From assembly GCF_014836445.1 (NCBI RefSeq), contig NZ_JACSQV010000014.1:29486-93485 (forward strand): 64,000 nt of DNA, written 5' to 3'. Position numbers and translations under genes: made by a program. This document shows positions 37,622 through 49,700 of this stretch, one piece after another; positions within the stretch are counted from its first letter, which is position 1; each line of letters begins with the position of its first letter. The notes beneath the pieces are model-generated. The model had not been told where the DNA came from. It saw nothing but the letters and a program-made list of their open reading frames with translations, and did no database searches. The DNA is from Cellulomonas avistercoris (lineage in GTDB: Bacteria; Actinomycetota; Actinomycetes; Actinomycetales; Cellulomonadaceae).

Positions 37622-37954
37622 CTAGCGCTGGTGGTCCGGCAGGTCGAGCAGGCCGCTGAGGGCGTAGTCGATGCGCTGCATGGCCTCCAGCTGCAGGTAT
37701 CCGACGAGCTCGCCGAGACGCGCCTGTGGGTCGACGGCCGTGAGCGCGTCGCACAGGGCGAGGGTCTCGCCGTGCCCCGGGATCTCGATGGCGGGTCGGA
37801 AGACGAACGGGCGCGCGCGCGTCGACGTCGGCACGACCAACCAGGTGCTGAGGTGGTCGAACCGGGAGGCGAGCACCACCACGGCGAACCGTGGCCCGCG
37901 CTGCTCGTGCCCGCGAGCCTCGTGCGCTCTCAGGCGGTAGACGTCCCCGCGCAT
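37622..37954 (-). CDS. MazF/PemK-family toxin (endoribonuclease)
   Basis: 110 residues with the MazF/PemK fold: start RGDVYRL, then RGPRFAVVVLASRFDHLSTWLVVPTST, ALCDALTAVDPQARLGELVGYL and a C-terminal helix. The RGPR-VVV and late-strand regions match the RNA-binding surface of MazF-like mRNA interferases. The ATG shares one base with the antitoxin stop (TGATG), so the pair is coupled. It lies in the relic-rich region between direct repeats, suggesting acquisition. Confidence 0.85.
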   Translation of the reverse strand: MRGDVYRLRAHEARGHEQRGPRFAVVVLASRFDHLSTWLVVPTSTRARPFVFRPAIEIPGHGETLALCDALTAVDPQARLGELVGYLQLEAMQRIDYALSGLLDLPDHQR

Positions 37955-38178
37955 CACCCGGCGAGGTCGCGCAGGACGGATGCGACCTCGGCGCGGTCGT
38001 CGGGGTCGGCAGCGGCGGCACGGGCGTCGATCTCGGCCTTGCGCCGCCACTGCTCGCGGCGCAGGAGCGCGATGCCGTCGCGGATGACCGCCTCCACGGG
38101 CTCGCCGCGCTCGGCGCTGAGCAAGTTGAGCTCGTCCCGTGTGGAGGTACGGACGCGAACCGTCGTCGTCTCAGCCAT
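37954..38178 (-). CDS. Ribbon-helix-helix antitoxin
   Basis: 74 residues. The N-terminal strand TTTVRVRTSTRDELNLLSAE followed by RGEPVEAVIRDGIALL is a ribbon-helix-helix DNA-binding domain. The acidic C-terminal segment (DPDDRAEVASVLRDLAG) would wrap the toxin. Antitoxin precedes toxin, the usual order for autoregulated pairs. A -10-like TAGACT (complement of 38185-38190) is 6 bases from the ATG, so the message may be leaderless. Confidence 0.82.
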   Translation of the reverse strand: MAETTTVRVRTSTRDELNLLSAERGEPVEAVIRDGIALLRREQWRRKAEIDARAAAADPDDRAEVASVLRDLAG

Positions 38179-38186
38179 GCGGGCAG

Positions 38187-38203
38187 TCTACATATCATCT
38201 ACA
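38187..38203. promoter_or_regulatory. TCTACA direct repeat, probable antitoxin operator
   Basis: TCTACA at 38187-38192 and 38198-38203 with an 11-bp period. It starts 9 bases from the antitoxin start and overlaps the -10-like hexamer. RHH antitoxins bind such closely spaced repeats. Confidence 0.55.
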
Positions 38204-38243
38204 GGTCGCGGCGGCCCCGTGGGCGAGGGAGCCAGGGCGTCCC

Positions 38244-38320
38244 GCAGCGCGTCGTCACGACACGCCGGGACCCCGGTCACCCAGCCGGCTGACCGCCGTC
38301 GGGCCATGATCGGGGGACGG
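38244..38320 (+). repeat. 77-bp direct repeat, right copy
   Basis: Partner of 37179-37256. It lies 51 bases upstream of the cstA start and is probably the original copy, because it belongs to the cstA leader. Confidence 0.75.
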
Positions 38321-38371
38321 GGCCGTCGGGGGGACCGACGCGGGTCGCCCCGCGGCATCGACGGAGCTGAC

Positions 38372-40738
38372 ATGACGACCACGCGCGACGCGCAGCTGCC
38401 CGAGTACACGCCCGAGGAGCAGGCCGAGATCCTGCGCGACGACCGCGGTGTCCCCGTGGGCGTGGTGGAGAAGCCGCGGTGGACGCCCGCCAAGGTCGCG
38501 CTGTGGGTCGCGATCTCGCTGGTCGGCGCACTCGGCTGGACCATGCTCGCGATCGTCCGCGGGGAGCGGGTCAACACCATCTGGTTCGTCGTCACCGCGG
38601 TGGCGACGTATGCGATCGCGTACCGGTTCTACGCGCTGTACGTCCAGCGGCGCATCATGCGTCCCGACGACACCCGCGCGACCCCGGCCGAGCGCGTGAA
38701 CAACGGCCGCGACTTCGACCCGACCGACCGGCGTGTGCTCTACGGGCACCACTTCGCGGCGATCGCCGGCGCCGGTCCGCTCGTCGGACCGGTCCTCGCG
38801 GCCCAGATGGGCTACCTGCCGGGCACGCTGTGGATCATCCTCGGCGTGGTCGTCGCGGGCGGCGTGCAGGACATGCTCGTGCTGTTCTACTCGATGCGCC
38901 GCGGCGGGCGGTCCCTGGGACAGATGGCCCGGGACGAGATCGGGCGGTTCGGGGGCACGGTCGCCATCGTCGTCGTCTTCGTCATGCTGATGATCGTGCT
39001 GGCGGTGCTCGCGCTGGTCTGCGTCAACGCGCTCGCCGAGTCCCCGTGGGGCGTCTTCTCCGTCGGCTGCACGATCCCCATCGCGCTGCTCATGGGCCTG
39101 TACCTGCGGTTCGTGCGGCCGGGGCGGGTCACCGAGGTGTCCGTCATCGGGTTCCTCGCGCTGATCGCGGCCATCATCGGCGGGCGGTGGGTCGCCGAGT
39201 CGTCCTGGGGGGACTTCTTCCTGCTCTCGCCGACGACGCTCGTCGTCTGCATGGTCGTCTACGGGTTCCTCGCCGCCGTGCTGCCCGTCTGGCTGCTGCT
39301 GACGCCCCGCGACTACCTGTCGACCTTCATGAAGGTCGGCACCATCGTCGTGCTAGCCGTCGGCATCGTCGTCGTGCGGCCGGTCGCGCAGATGCCGGAC
39401 TTCACCGAGTTCGCCTTCAACACCGAGGGGCCGGTGTTCGCCGGTGCTCTGTTCCCGTTCCTGTTCATCACCATCGCGTGCGGCGCCCTGTCCGGCATGC
39501 ACGCCATGGTGTCGTCGGGCACGACTCCCAAGATGATCCAGAAGGAGTCGCAGGTCCGGATGATCGGGTACGGCGGCATGCTCATGGAGTCGTTCGTCGC
39601 CGTCATGGCGTTGGCCGCGGCGGTCTCGCTCAACCAGGGCGTGTACTTCTCGATGAACATGTCGCCCGCAGCGATCGAGGCGACCGCCGGCGAGCAGTTC
39701 TCACCCGACGCGACACCCGAGGAGAACGCGGCCGCGGCCATCGCGAACCTGCGCGTCTCGGACCCCGCCGGCAACCAGCCGGAGATCGCGTGGGACACGG
39801 TCGTCGACGGCGAGGAGGTCACCCTCACCGGCGCCGCCGCGCTCGAGGCCGTCGCGAGCGACGTCGGCGAGCCGTCGGTCGTCTCCCGCACGGGCGGTGC
39901 GCCGACGCTCGCCGTCGGCATCGCCAACGTCATGCACGACGTCGTCGGCGGCAAGGGGATGATGTCGTTCTGGTACCACTTCGCGATCATGTTCGAGGCG
40001 CTGTTCATCCTGTCCGCCGTCGACGCCGTGACGCGCGTGGCCCGCTTCCAGCTCGGTGACGCCATCGGCAACGCGATACCGCGGTTCCGGGACCCGAGCT
40101 GGCGGCTCGGCTCGTGGCTCACGACGGGCGTCGTCGTCGCCGCCTGGGGCTCGTTGCTGCTCATGGGCGTGACCGACCCGAACGGCGGCATCCGCACCCT
40201 GTTCCCGTTGTTCGGGATCGCGAACCAGCTCATCGCCGCGTGCGCGCTGACCGTCGTCACCGTGATGGTGGTCAAGAAGGGCTACGTGAGGTGGGCGTGG
40301 GTCCCGCTGCTGCCCCTCGCGTTCGACACCGCGACCACGTTCGCCGCCTCGTACCAGAAGATCTTCTCCAGCGACCTGGCCGTCGGGTACTGGGCGCTGC
40401 ACCAGGCCACGAAGGACAGGATCGCCGCCGGCGGGCTCGACGCGAAGGCCCTCGCCGACGCGAACGCGACCGTGCGCAACACCGCGATCCAGGGGACGCT
40501 GTCCATCGCGTTCGTCGTCCTGGTCGCGCTGCTGATGGTCACCGCGCTGATGGCGGTCGTGACGGCGCTGCGGGCGGGGGCCGCGCGGGGCGTGGACGTC
40601 GGGACGAGCGAGGACCCGCCCGCGCCCTCCCACTTCTACGCACCCTCCGGCCTCGGCGCCGACGCCCTGGAGCGCAAGGTCGAGGCGGAGTACGCGGTCG
40701 TCGGGGACCCGCGCCTGCTCGCCGGCGGGAAGCACTGA
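38372..40738 (+). CDS. cstA: Carbon starvation protein CstA family (pyruvate/peptide transporter)
   Basis: A 788-residue integral membrane protein with about 16-18 hydrophobic segments. Conserved CstA blocks include GHHFAAIAGAGPLVGPVLAAQ, GGVQDMLVLFYSMRRGGRSL, ACGALSGMHAMVSSGTTPKM and LFGIANQLIAACALTVVTV. Family members transport pyruvate (CstA/BtsT) and have been linked to peptide use. ATG 38372 follows ACGGAGCTGAC; the long upstream open frame is antisense to the toxin-antitoxin pair. The stop is 1 base from the next start (TGACATG), so the YbdD-type gene is coupled. Confidence 0.93.
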   Translation: MTTTRDAQLPEYTPEEQAEILRDDRGVPVGVVEKPRWTPAKVALWVAISLVGALGWTMLAIVRGERVNTIWFVVTAVATYAIAYRFYALYVQRRIMRPDDTRATPAERVNNGRDFDPTDRRVLYGHHFAAIAGAGPLVGPVLAAQMGYLPGTLWIILGVVVAGGVQDMLVLFYSMRRGGRSLGQMARDEIGRFGGTVAIVVVFVMLMIVLAVLALVCVNALAESPWGVFSVGCTIPIALLMGLYLRFVRPGRVTEVSVIGFLALIAAIIGGRWVAESSWGDFFLLSPTTLVVCMVVYGFLAAVLPVWLLLTPRDYLSTFMKVGTIVVLAVGIVVVRPVAQMPDFTEFAFNTEGPVFAGALFPFLFITIACGALSGMHAMVSSGTTPKMIQKESQVRMIGYGGMLMESFVAVMALAAAVSLNQGVYFSMNMSPAAIEATAGEQFSPDATPEENAAAAIANLRVSDPAGNQPEIAWDTVVDGEEVTLTGAAALEAVASDVGEPSVVSRTGGAPTLAVGIANVMHDVVGGKGMMSFWYHFAIMFEALFILSAVDAVTRVARFQLGDAIGNAIPRFRDPSWRLGSWLTTGVVVAAWGSLLLMGVTDPNGGIRTLFPLFGIANQLIAACALTVVTVMVVKKGYVRWAWVPLLPLAFDTATTFAASYQKIFSSDLAVGYWALHQATKDRIAAGGLDAKALADANATVRNTAIQGTLSIAFVVLVALLMVTALMAVVTALRAGAARGVDVGTSEDPPAPSHFYAPSGLGADALERKVEAEYAVVGDPRLLAGGKH

Positions 40739-40739
40739 C

Positions 40740-41072
40740 ATGAGTGCGGGGGACGTGGCCTCGGGACGTGACCCGATTGCTCTCTCGCGGGTGGGAGGGG
40801 TGTGCTGGATTGCTCTCTCGCGGGTGGGAGGGGTGTGCCGGATCGCTCTCTCGCGGGTGGGAGGGGTGTGCTGGATTGCTCTCTCGCGGGTATGGGGGGT
40901 GGGGCGGGGGGTGCGGTGGTATGTGCGGGAGCTGACGGGGGAGGCGGCGTACGACCGGTACGTCGCCGCGCACGCCCGCACCCACCCGGACCACGCACCC
41001 CTCACCCGGGCGCAGTGGTGGCGCGCCCGCGACGACGCCCGCGAGTCCCTCGCCCACGACCGCTGCTGCTGA
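40740..41072 (+). CDS. YbdD/YjiX-family small protein with an in-frame repeat expansion
   Basis: 110 residues. The conserved YbdD/YjiX part occupies only the C-terminal 60 (GVRWYVRELTGEAAYDRYVA, then LTRAQWWRARDDARESLAHDRCC). Before it, residues about 12-50 consist of an 11-residue unit IALSRVGGVCW repeated three times plus a partial copy, encoded by a 33-bp tandem repeat. The usual family length is about 60-70 residues, so the expansion is extra. The ATG immediately after the cstA stop makes translation of the repeat likely. This gene commonly follows cstA and is needed for its transport function in enterobacteria. Confidence 0.85.
   Translation: MSAGDVASGRDPIALSRVGGVCWIALSRVGGVCRIALSRVGGVCWIALSRVWGVGRGVRWYVRELTGEAAYDRYVAAHARTHPDHAPLTRAQWWRARDDARESLAHDRCC
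40776..40890 (+). repeat. 33-bp tandem repeat (ATTGCTCTCTCGCG core), 3.5 copies
   Basis: Units start at 40776, 40809, 40842 and 40875, exactly 33 bp apart, each beginning ATTGCTCTCTCGCGGG (one has ATCG). The period keeps the ybdD reading frame. The same core recurs downstream in both orientations. Confidence 0.95.
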
Positions 41073-41334
41073 CCCACCCCCAGGTCGCGAGAGAGGCAAT
41101 CCGGTCACCAGGGTGCCCCACCCCAAGGTTGTGAGAGCGCAATCCGGCTGCCAGGCCGCCACCCCAAGGTCGTCAGAGAGCAATCCAGTTGCCAAGGTGC
41201 CCCCCCAAGGTTGTGAGAGAGCAATCCAGTTGCGCGGGAAGGGGCCGTCTCCGGCTCCGTGGGGCCCGACTGCATTGTCCTCTCGTGGCTGGTGGGGGCG
41301 CTGGATTGCTCTCTCGCGCCCTGGGGGGTGGGGG
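41073..41334. repeat. Interspersed copies of the same core between ybdD and recD
   Basis: Reverse-complement cores end in CAAT at 41097-41100, 41140-41143, 41181-41184 and 41222-41225 (period 41-43 bp, consensus AAGGTTGTGAGAGAGCAATCC). Forward cores begin at 41274 and 41305. Forward cores in ybdD can pair with the reverse cores here, giving long RNA stems at the end of the cstA-ybdD transcript. No gene is present in this 262-base gap. Confidence 0.85.
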
Positions 41335-43265
<1,931 letters not shown>

Positions 43266-43269
<4 letters not shown>

Positions 43270-46200
43270 AGCCCCGTCCCCCGGCCGTCCAGCAGCGCGG
43301 ACAGCGCCACCACGAGCTCCGCGGGCGGACGCCACGACACGACCCCGCAGGGTGACCCGTCGACCACGGGCGTCGCCGGACCGCACATGCCGCGCACGAA
43401 CAGGTACGCGCCGCCGCCCAGGTGCCGCCGCGGGTCGTACCCGGGCAGCCGCCACCGCAGGAACCGGTGCAGCGCCACGGTGTACAGCAGCAGCTGCAGC
43501 GGGTAGTGCGCGTCGACCATCGCGACGCGCATCGCCTCGAAACGGTAGTGCCACGCGGTCAGCGGCTCGTCGGGCGGGCCCAGGCGGTTGGTCTTGTAGT
43601 CCACGACGACGTACCGGGTGTCCCCGTCGACGTCGACGCGCAGGACCGCGTCGATGCTGCCCGTGAGGTAGCCGCGCAGGGCACCGGGCCGCGTCGCGGG
43701 GTCGGCGTGCAGCGCGTCGAGCCGGCCGGTGTACGCCGCGAACGGGTCGTCGGGCGGCAGGTGCGCACGCAGCAGGTCCGCGACGTCGCGCAGCGTCGCC
43801 GGACGTCGGCCGTCCGCGTCCAGGTCGCCCCCGGCGAGCGGCAGCTCGAGGTCGAGCTCCGCCAGCCGGTCCTGCGGGGGGACCTGCGCGAGCGTGCGCC
43901 CGCCCAGCAGCGGGCCGCCCGGTGTGTGCAGCGAGGGCAGCAGGGCGTCGGCCAGGACGTCGGGGTCGAGGCCGAGCCCGCCGCCGTGCCCGGCCGCCTC
44001 GGCGCAGCGTGCGCGCAGCTCGCCCACGAGGTCGTCGGCGGACGTGTCCACGCGCTCGAGCACGTGGTGCACGAGCGTGCCGAACGCCGTGCCGCCCGGC
44101 AGGTCGGTGAGCGGGGACCGCACGGCGCGCAGCGCCGCCACGAGGACCGGGTCCGGCGTGGTGCGCGCGAGGACCTCCGGGTCCGGCTCGTCGCCGTACC
44201 CCGCGTGCGGCAGGCGCACGGGGACGGGCCCGTCGGCCTCGTCCTGGATCCCCGGCTCCTCCGGCTCGTCCGCGACACCGACGCGGTCGGGCGCCCCGGG
44301 CCCGGCCGGACCCGCGTCGTGCGCGGCGGCCGTGATCCCCGAGTACGACGTGCGCCGCCACGTCGTGTCGACGCCCCGCCGCAGGTGCGCGACCTCGAGC
44401 GGCACCGCGGCACCGCGTCCCGGCTCCCAGCGCACGACCGGCGGCGGCGCGTCGACCGTCTCGTGCACGACCGTCCCGCCGGAGCGTGCCGCGAGGGCGT
44501 CGAAGCCCGCCGCCGCCTGGTCGTCGCGCGGCACGGGCACCGTGGCCGGCGGCAGCCCCTGCGCGTCGCGCGCCCCCAGCGCGAGCCGGCCCACCGCACC
44601 CGACGCCGACACCGTGCTGGGCGCCCACCACACGACGACCTGGCTGCTCGCGCGGGTCAGCGCGACGTACGCGAGCCGCAGGTCCTCACCCGCCTCCTCC
44701 GCCTGGTGGCGCGTCCGCGCGTCGTCGTACCCGGGGCTGGCCGGCCCGCCGACGTGCAGGCGTCGCCTGCCGTCCGCGTCGTGGTACCGCAGCACGTCGG
44801 GCAGGCGGGGCACGAACCGGTCCCACGCGAACGGGACCATCACGACGGGGAACTCCAGGCCCTTGGCGGCGTGCACGGTCACCACCTGCACGGCCGCCGC
44901 GTCCGTCTCCAGGCGCCGGCTGCGCTCCTCGGCGTAGTCGCGCGCGGCCTGGTCGATGCGCGCGCGCAGCCACTCCGTCAGCGCCGCCGCGCCCAGGCCG
45001 CCGTCCCGCGCCGCGGCGTGCAGCACCTCACCCACGTGACGCACGTCCGTCAGCGTGCGCTCGCCGTCGACGCGTGCCGCGAGGCGCTCGTGCAGCCCCG
45101 CCGCCGCGGTCGCCTGCAGCAGGGCGGCGACGCCCTGACCGGCCAGGACGTGCGACCAGCCGCGCAGCAGGTCCGCGAGGTCCTCGCGCTCGACGTCGTG
45201 GGCGCCCGCCAGCCGGGCGGCGTCCCAGCCGACGAACGGCGTGAGCGCCGCGGCCGCGACCCGCGCGGAGTCGCCCGTCGACGCGAGCGCGCTGAGCAGC
45301 ACGAGCCAGTCGCGCGCCGCCGACGTCGTGAACACGCTCGACAGCCCCGAGACGACCGCCGGCACGCCCGCCGCGACCAGCGCCTGCCGCACGGCCAGCG
45401 CGTCGGCGTTGCGGCGCGCGAGCACCGCGACGTCGCCGGGCTGCACGGGACGCCACCCGGCGCCCTCGCGCAGCCGGTGGTCGCGCAGCGTGCGCACCAC
45501 CTGCGCGGCCACGTCCCGGTGCACGAGCGCACGCACCACGTCCACCCGCGGCGCCGCGCTGCCCGCGTTGACCGCGCGCCGCGTCACCCGGCGCACGACG
45601 ACGGGCGGGCCGCCCTCGAGGCGGCGACCGGTGCGTGCGGCCTCGACCGGGTGCACGACGATCCGCGGGTCCCCGAGCGCCGCACCGCCCAGCAGGTGCG
45701 ACAGGCCCTCGAGCACGGGCGGGTCGGCGCGCCAGCTCCGCGCGAGCGTCGAGGTCGTCGCGACGTCGCGGGCCTCGAGGTACGTGTGGACGTCGGCCCC
45801 CCGGAACGCGTAGATCGCCTGCTTGGGGTCACCGATGAGCACGAGCGTGCGGTGCCCGTGGAAGGCGGTGCGCAGGATCTGCCACTGCACCTGGTCGGTG
45901 TCCTGGAACTCGTCGACCATGACGACCCGGTACGGCGCGCGCACGCGCTCCGCCGCCGCCGCACCGGTCGTCGGGTCCGTGAGCGCCGCGTGCAGCAGCG
46001 TGAGCAGGTCGTCGTAGTCGACGACGTGCGCGGCACGGCGCCGCCGGACGATCTCGCGCCGCACGGCCCGCGCGAGGCGGAACCGGTGGTCGGGGGGTGT
46101 GCCCGCGGGTGCGTCGTCGGGCGCGAGCAGCGCCGCGTGGTCGCTCACGGCGGCGCGTGCCACCTCACGTGCGTCGGCCACCGTCAGGACGGGCCGCTCG

Positions 46201-46727
46201 GCCCCCGCGTACGCGGCCAGGTAGAGGTCGTCGACGACCTCCGCCTCGAGGTCCGCGACGTCGGGCAGGAGCGCCGCGCCGGGCTCGACGACGCCCCCGC
46301 CGGTCGTCGTGCCGAGCGCGCGCAGCATCTGCTGGCAGAAGCCGTGCGTCGTCGTGATGGTGGCGGCGTCCACCTCGGACAGCGCGACCGTCAGCCGGTC
46401 GCGCCGGCGGACCAGCTCGGCGTCGTCGACGTCCGCGAGGTGCCGCACGAGCACGTCGTCGCTGGTGCGGGCCGCGGGGTCGCGCAACGCGCGCTCGGTG
46501 TCCACGAGCCGCGCGCGTACGCGGTCCCGCAGCTCGCTCGTCGCGGCGCGGCCGAACGTCACCAGCAGCAGCTCGGGCAGCCGCGCGTGGCCCTCGGCGA
46601 CGTACCGGGCGGCGAGGGCCGCGATCGTGAACGTCTTGCCGGTGCCCGCGCTCGCCTCGAGGACCGTGGTCTCCGTGGGCAGGGGGCCGCGGACGTCGAA
46701 CACGTCGGGGCCGGTCGTCGCGCTCAC
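43266..46727 (-). CDS. recB: Exodeoxyribonuclease V beta subunit
   Basis: 1153 residues. UvrD-type helicase: Walker A ASAGTGKTFT (about 24-33), Q/III blocks including VMVDEFQDTDQVQWQ, LIGDPKQAIYAFRGAD and VVTVHAAKGLEFPVV. The C-terminal nuclease has GSIDAVLRVDVDG and VVDYKTNRLG (about residue 1042), the Mg-binding active site. Works with RecC/RecD to process double-strand ends and load RecA. GTG 46727 overlaps the recC stop; the extended frame into recC is rejected. Confidence 0.94.
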
Positions 46728-49700
46728 GCGGGCCCCCGTCCCTCGTGCGTCAGGAGCGCGTCCCACACCGTGCGGGCGAGCGCACCGAGCAGCGTCGGCT
46801 CGTCGGGCCACGCGGCGCGGTCGGCCGGCCCCGGGTCGCCCGCCACCGCGGTGAGCGTGAACCCGTCGCCCCACGCGAGCACGTGGTACTCGTCGGTGTG
46901 CTCGAACCGGTCGCGCAGCGCGTGCTCCGCATCGGCCAGCGCACCCGCCGGGTCGTCGTGCCCGTGCCGTCGCTGCGCGTAGGTGCCCGCGGCCGCCACG
47001 GGCAGGGGGAGCGGTGCGCACATCGCGCGGTCGCGCACGGCGACGAGGTCCGCGAGCAGGCGCCGCGCGTCCTGCGCGGACGGCGGCGACAGCCACGAGG
47101 TCGCCGCCGTGGCGCGTGACCCCGGGCCCCTTCCCACGGTTGCCGCCCCGCGCACCGCGGGCGCCCCCGGGCTCGCGGCCAGCGCCAGCAGCCGGACCCA
47201 CGCGCGCAACCGGTGCTTGGCCCCGAGACGCGCGTACACCGCGCGGACCAGCACGTCCCCGTGCACGCCGGGGACCGTGCCGGTCAGGGTGCGTCCGCCC
47301 GGCAGCGCGACCGTGACGTCGACGGTCGTGGCCGGGGCCGCGAGCACCGGGACGGCGGCGTCCGCGACGGCCGCGACGCGCGTCGCGACGTCGGCGCGCG
47401 CCGCACCCCCGAGGTTGCCGGGCGGCACCTTGCCGCGGCGGCGCTCGGCCGCCGCGGCCCGGGTCAGGTCGACGCCGTCGAGCACCGCCGCGAGCAGCCG
47501 GTCGCCCGTGGCCCACCCGTCGAGCGGGGCGAGCGTCAGCGGCAGCCGGTCGTCGAGGTCCTGCGTCTCGCCCGGCACCAGCACGCCCAGCCGGCGTCGG
47601 ACGAACGCCCGGACCGGGTGCTCGAGCGCGGACACGAGGTCGTCGAGGTCCACCACCGGCTCGTCGAGCGGGGGCAGCGATGCCGTGAGCAGCGGCGGTC
47701 GCGGGTGGCGGGGCTCGCGCGCGACGGCCGCGGCACGGCGGTCCACGTCGTCGAAGCTGAACGGGCCGGGCCGCCCCAGGGCCCCGGGTGCGAAGTTGCG
47801 CTCGTCGACCGTCTGCAGCGGGTGGTGCACCACGAGCGCCTCGCGCGCCGTGCGGCCACGGGGCAGCTCGACCGCCTCGTCGACCGCGTCCAGCAGCTCA
47901 CCCACGGGCACGGCCGGCGGACGGGGCGCGCCGGTGCGCTCGTCGGCGCCGCTGTGCACGACGACGAGGTGGTCGCCCGCGGCCATGACGGCGTCGAGGA
48001 ACAGCTGGCGGTCCTCCGCGCGGCGGTCGCGCTCGCCGACGAGCGGGTCGCGCGCGAGCACGTCGTCGCCGTCGGGCGCACCCGAGCGGGGGAACGCGCC
48101 GTCGTCCATGCCGAGCAGGCACACGACGCGGTGCGGCACGGCGCGCATGGGCTCCAGCGAGCAGACCGTCAGGGCGCCGGTGCGGAAGCCGGCGCGCGTC
48201 GGGCGGCCCGCCAGGCGCGGGTCGAGCAGCGCGACGACGTCCGGCAGGCGCAGCGGCACGTCGACGCCCGCGGCCGACGAGCGTGCGTCGCCGAGGACCC
48301 GGCGCGCCTCCACCTCCTGCCACGCGTCCGTCGGGTCGGCGGCCGCGAGCAGGACGAGCGCCCGCTCCAGCGTGTCGAACCAGGCGCCGGCCGGGCGCAC
48401 GCCCTCGAGCTCGTCGAGCAGCGCGGTCGTCCGGTCCACCAGCTCGGCGAACCGGCCCGCGAGGTCCACGTCGGTGCTGTCGACGTCGTCCAGCGGCAGG
48501 GCCGACCCGACGAACCGGTGGTCCTCCTCGGCCATCGCGACACCCAGCAGCAGGCGGTCCGTCGCCGTGCGCCACGTCCCCTGCGCGACCGCGCCCAGGC
48601 CGTACCGGGCACGGCGGTCCTGGTCCTCGCCCCACCGCACGCCGGACTCCAGCGCCCACGCGCGCAGCCGCTCGGTGTCCGCGTCGTCGAACCCGAAGCG
48701 CCGACGCACCGCGGGCAGCCCCGCGAGGTCGACGACGCCCGACGCCGCGACGCGCGAGCCCGCGAGCGCCAGCAGCGCGGACAGCACCCGGAGCAGCGGG
48801 TTGGTGCGTGCGGGCGCGCGGTCGGCCACGCGGACGCGGAGCGTGCGACCCGGGTGCACGGCCGGGCGGGCGGAGCCCCGCGGCCCGTCCGCGTCGTCGG
48901 GCTCGCCCGGCGTCGCCGCGGCGCCGAACGCGGCGACGACGAGCGGTGCGAACGCCTCGACGTCCGGGCACAGCACGACGACGTCGCGCGGCTCGAGCGT
49001 GGGGTCGTCGGCGAGCAGCCCCAGCAGGGCCTCCCGCAGCACCTCGACCTGCCGGCCGCGGCCGTGGCACGCGTGGACCTGGACCGTGCGGTCGTCCGCG
49101 GCCGCCGCCGCACGGGTCGCGGGCCGCTCGTCCGCGCGCAGCGCCGCCTGCAGCGCCCCCAGGACCGTCGGCGGCGGGGGCGGCGCCGGGTGGTGCGTCA
49201 CCTGCGCGCCGGACGCGGTCAGCCGCACGCCGAGCTCGGTCGCGTCGCGCGCGGCCGACGCGAGCAGCGGGTGGACGGCCACGGTCGGCACGTCGGCGCG
49301 GCGGGGCGCCGCCCGCGACGACGCCCCGGGCGCCGCACCGGCCGCCGCCGCGCGCCGCCACAGGGCCGGCGACGGGTGCGGCAGCCACAGGTGCACGTCG
49401 CGGTGCACCGCGAGCGCGGTCAGCACGTCGACGTGCGCCTGCGGCAGCCGCGTCGGGCCGAGCACCGAGAGCCGCGGCGGCAGGTCCGACCGGTCGGGCT
49501 CGGCGCGCAGCACGCGGCACGCGTCGGCGAGCATCTCGGCCGGGCTCGCCGCGTCGACCGCCGCCCGCACCGCGCGCCACAGCGGCGCCTGCCACGCGAC
49601 GTCCGCCGGCAGGGGCGCACCCGCGCCGTCCTCGTCGCGCCCGGCGGCCCAGGCGACGACCAGCGACGGACGCTGCGCCGCGTACGCCGCGAAGGCGCCC

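Noticed and set aside
40740..41072. Selenoprotein or pseudogene reading of ybdD
   Set aside because: No in-frame TGA; the repeat keeps the frame and the conserved C-terminal half is intact.
40776..41320. CRISPR array
   Set aside because: The 33-bp units are head-to-tail without spacers, and later copies vary in orientation; no cas genes nearby.
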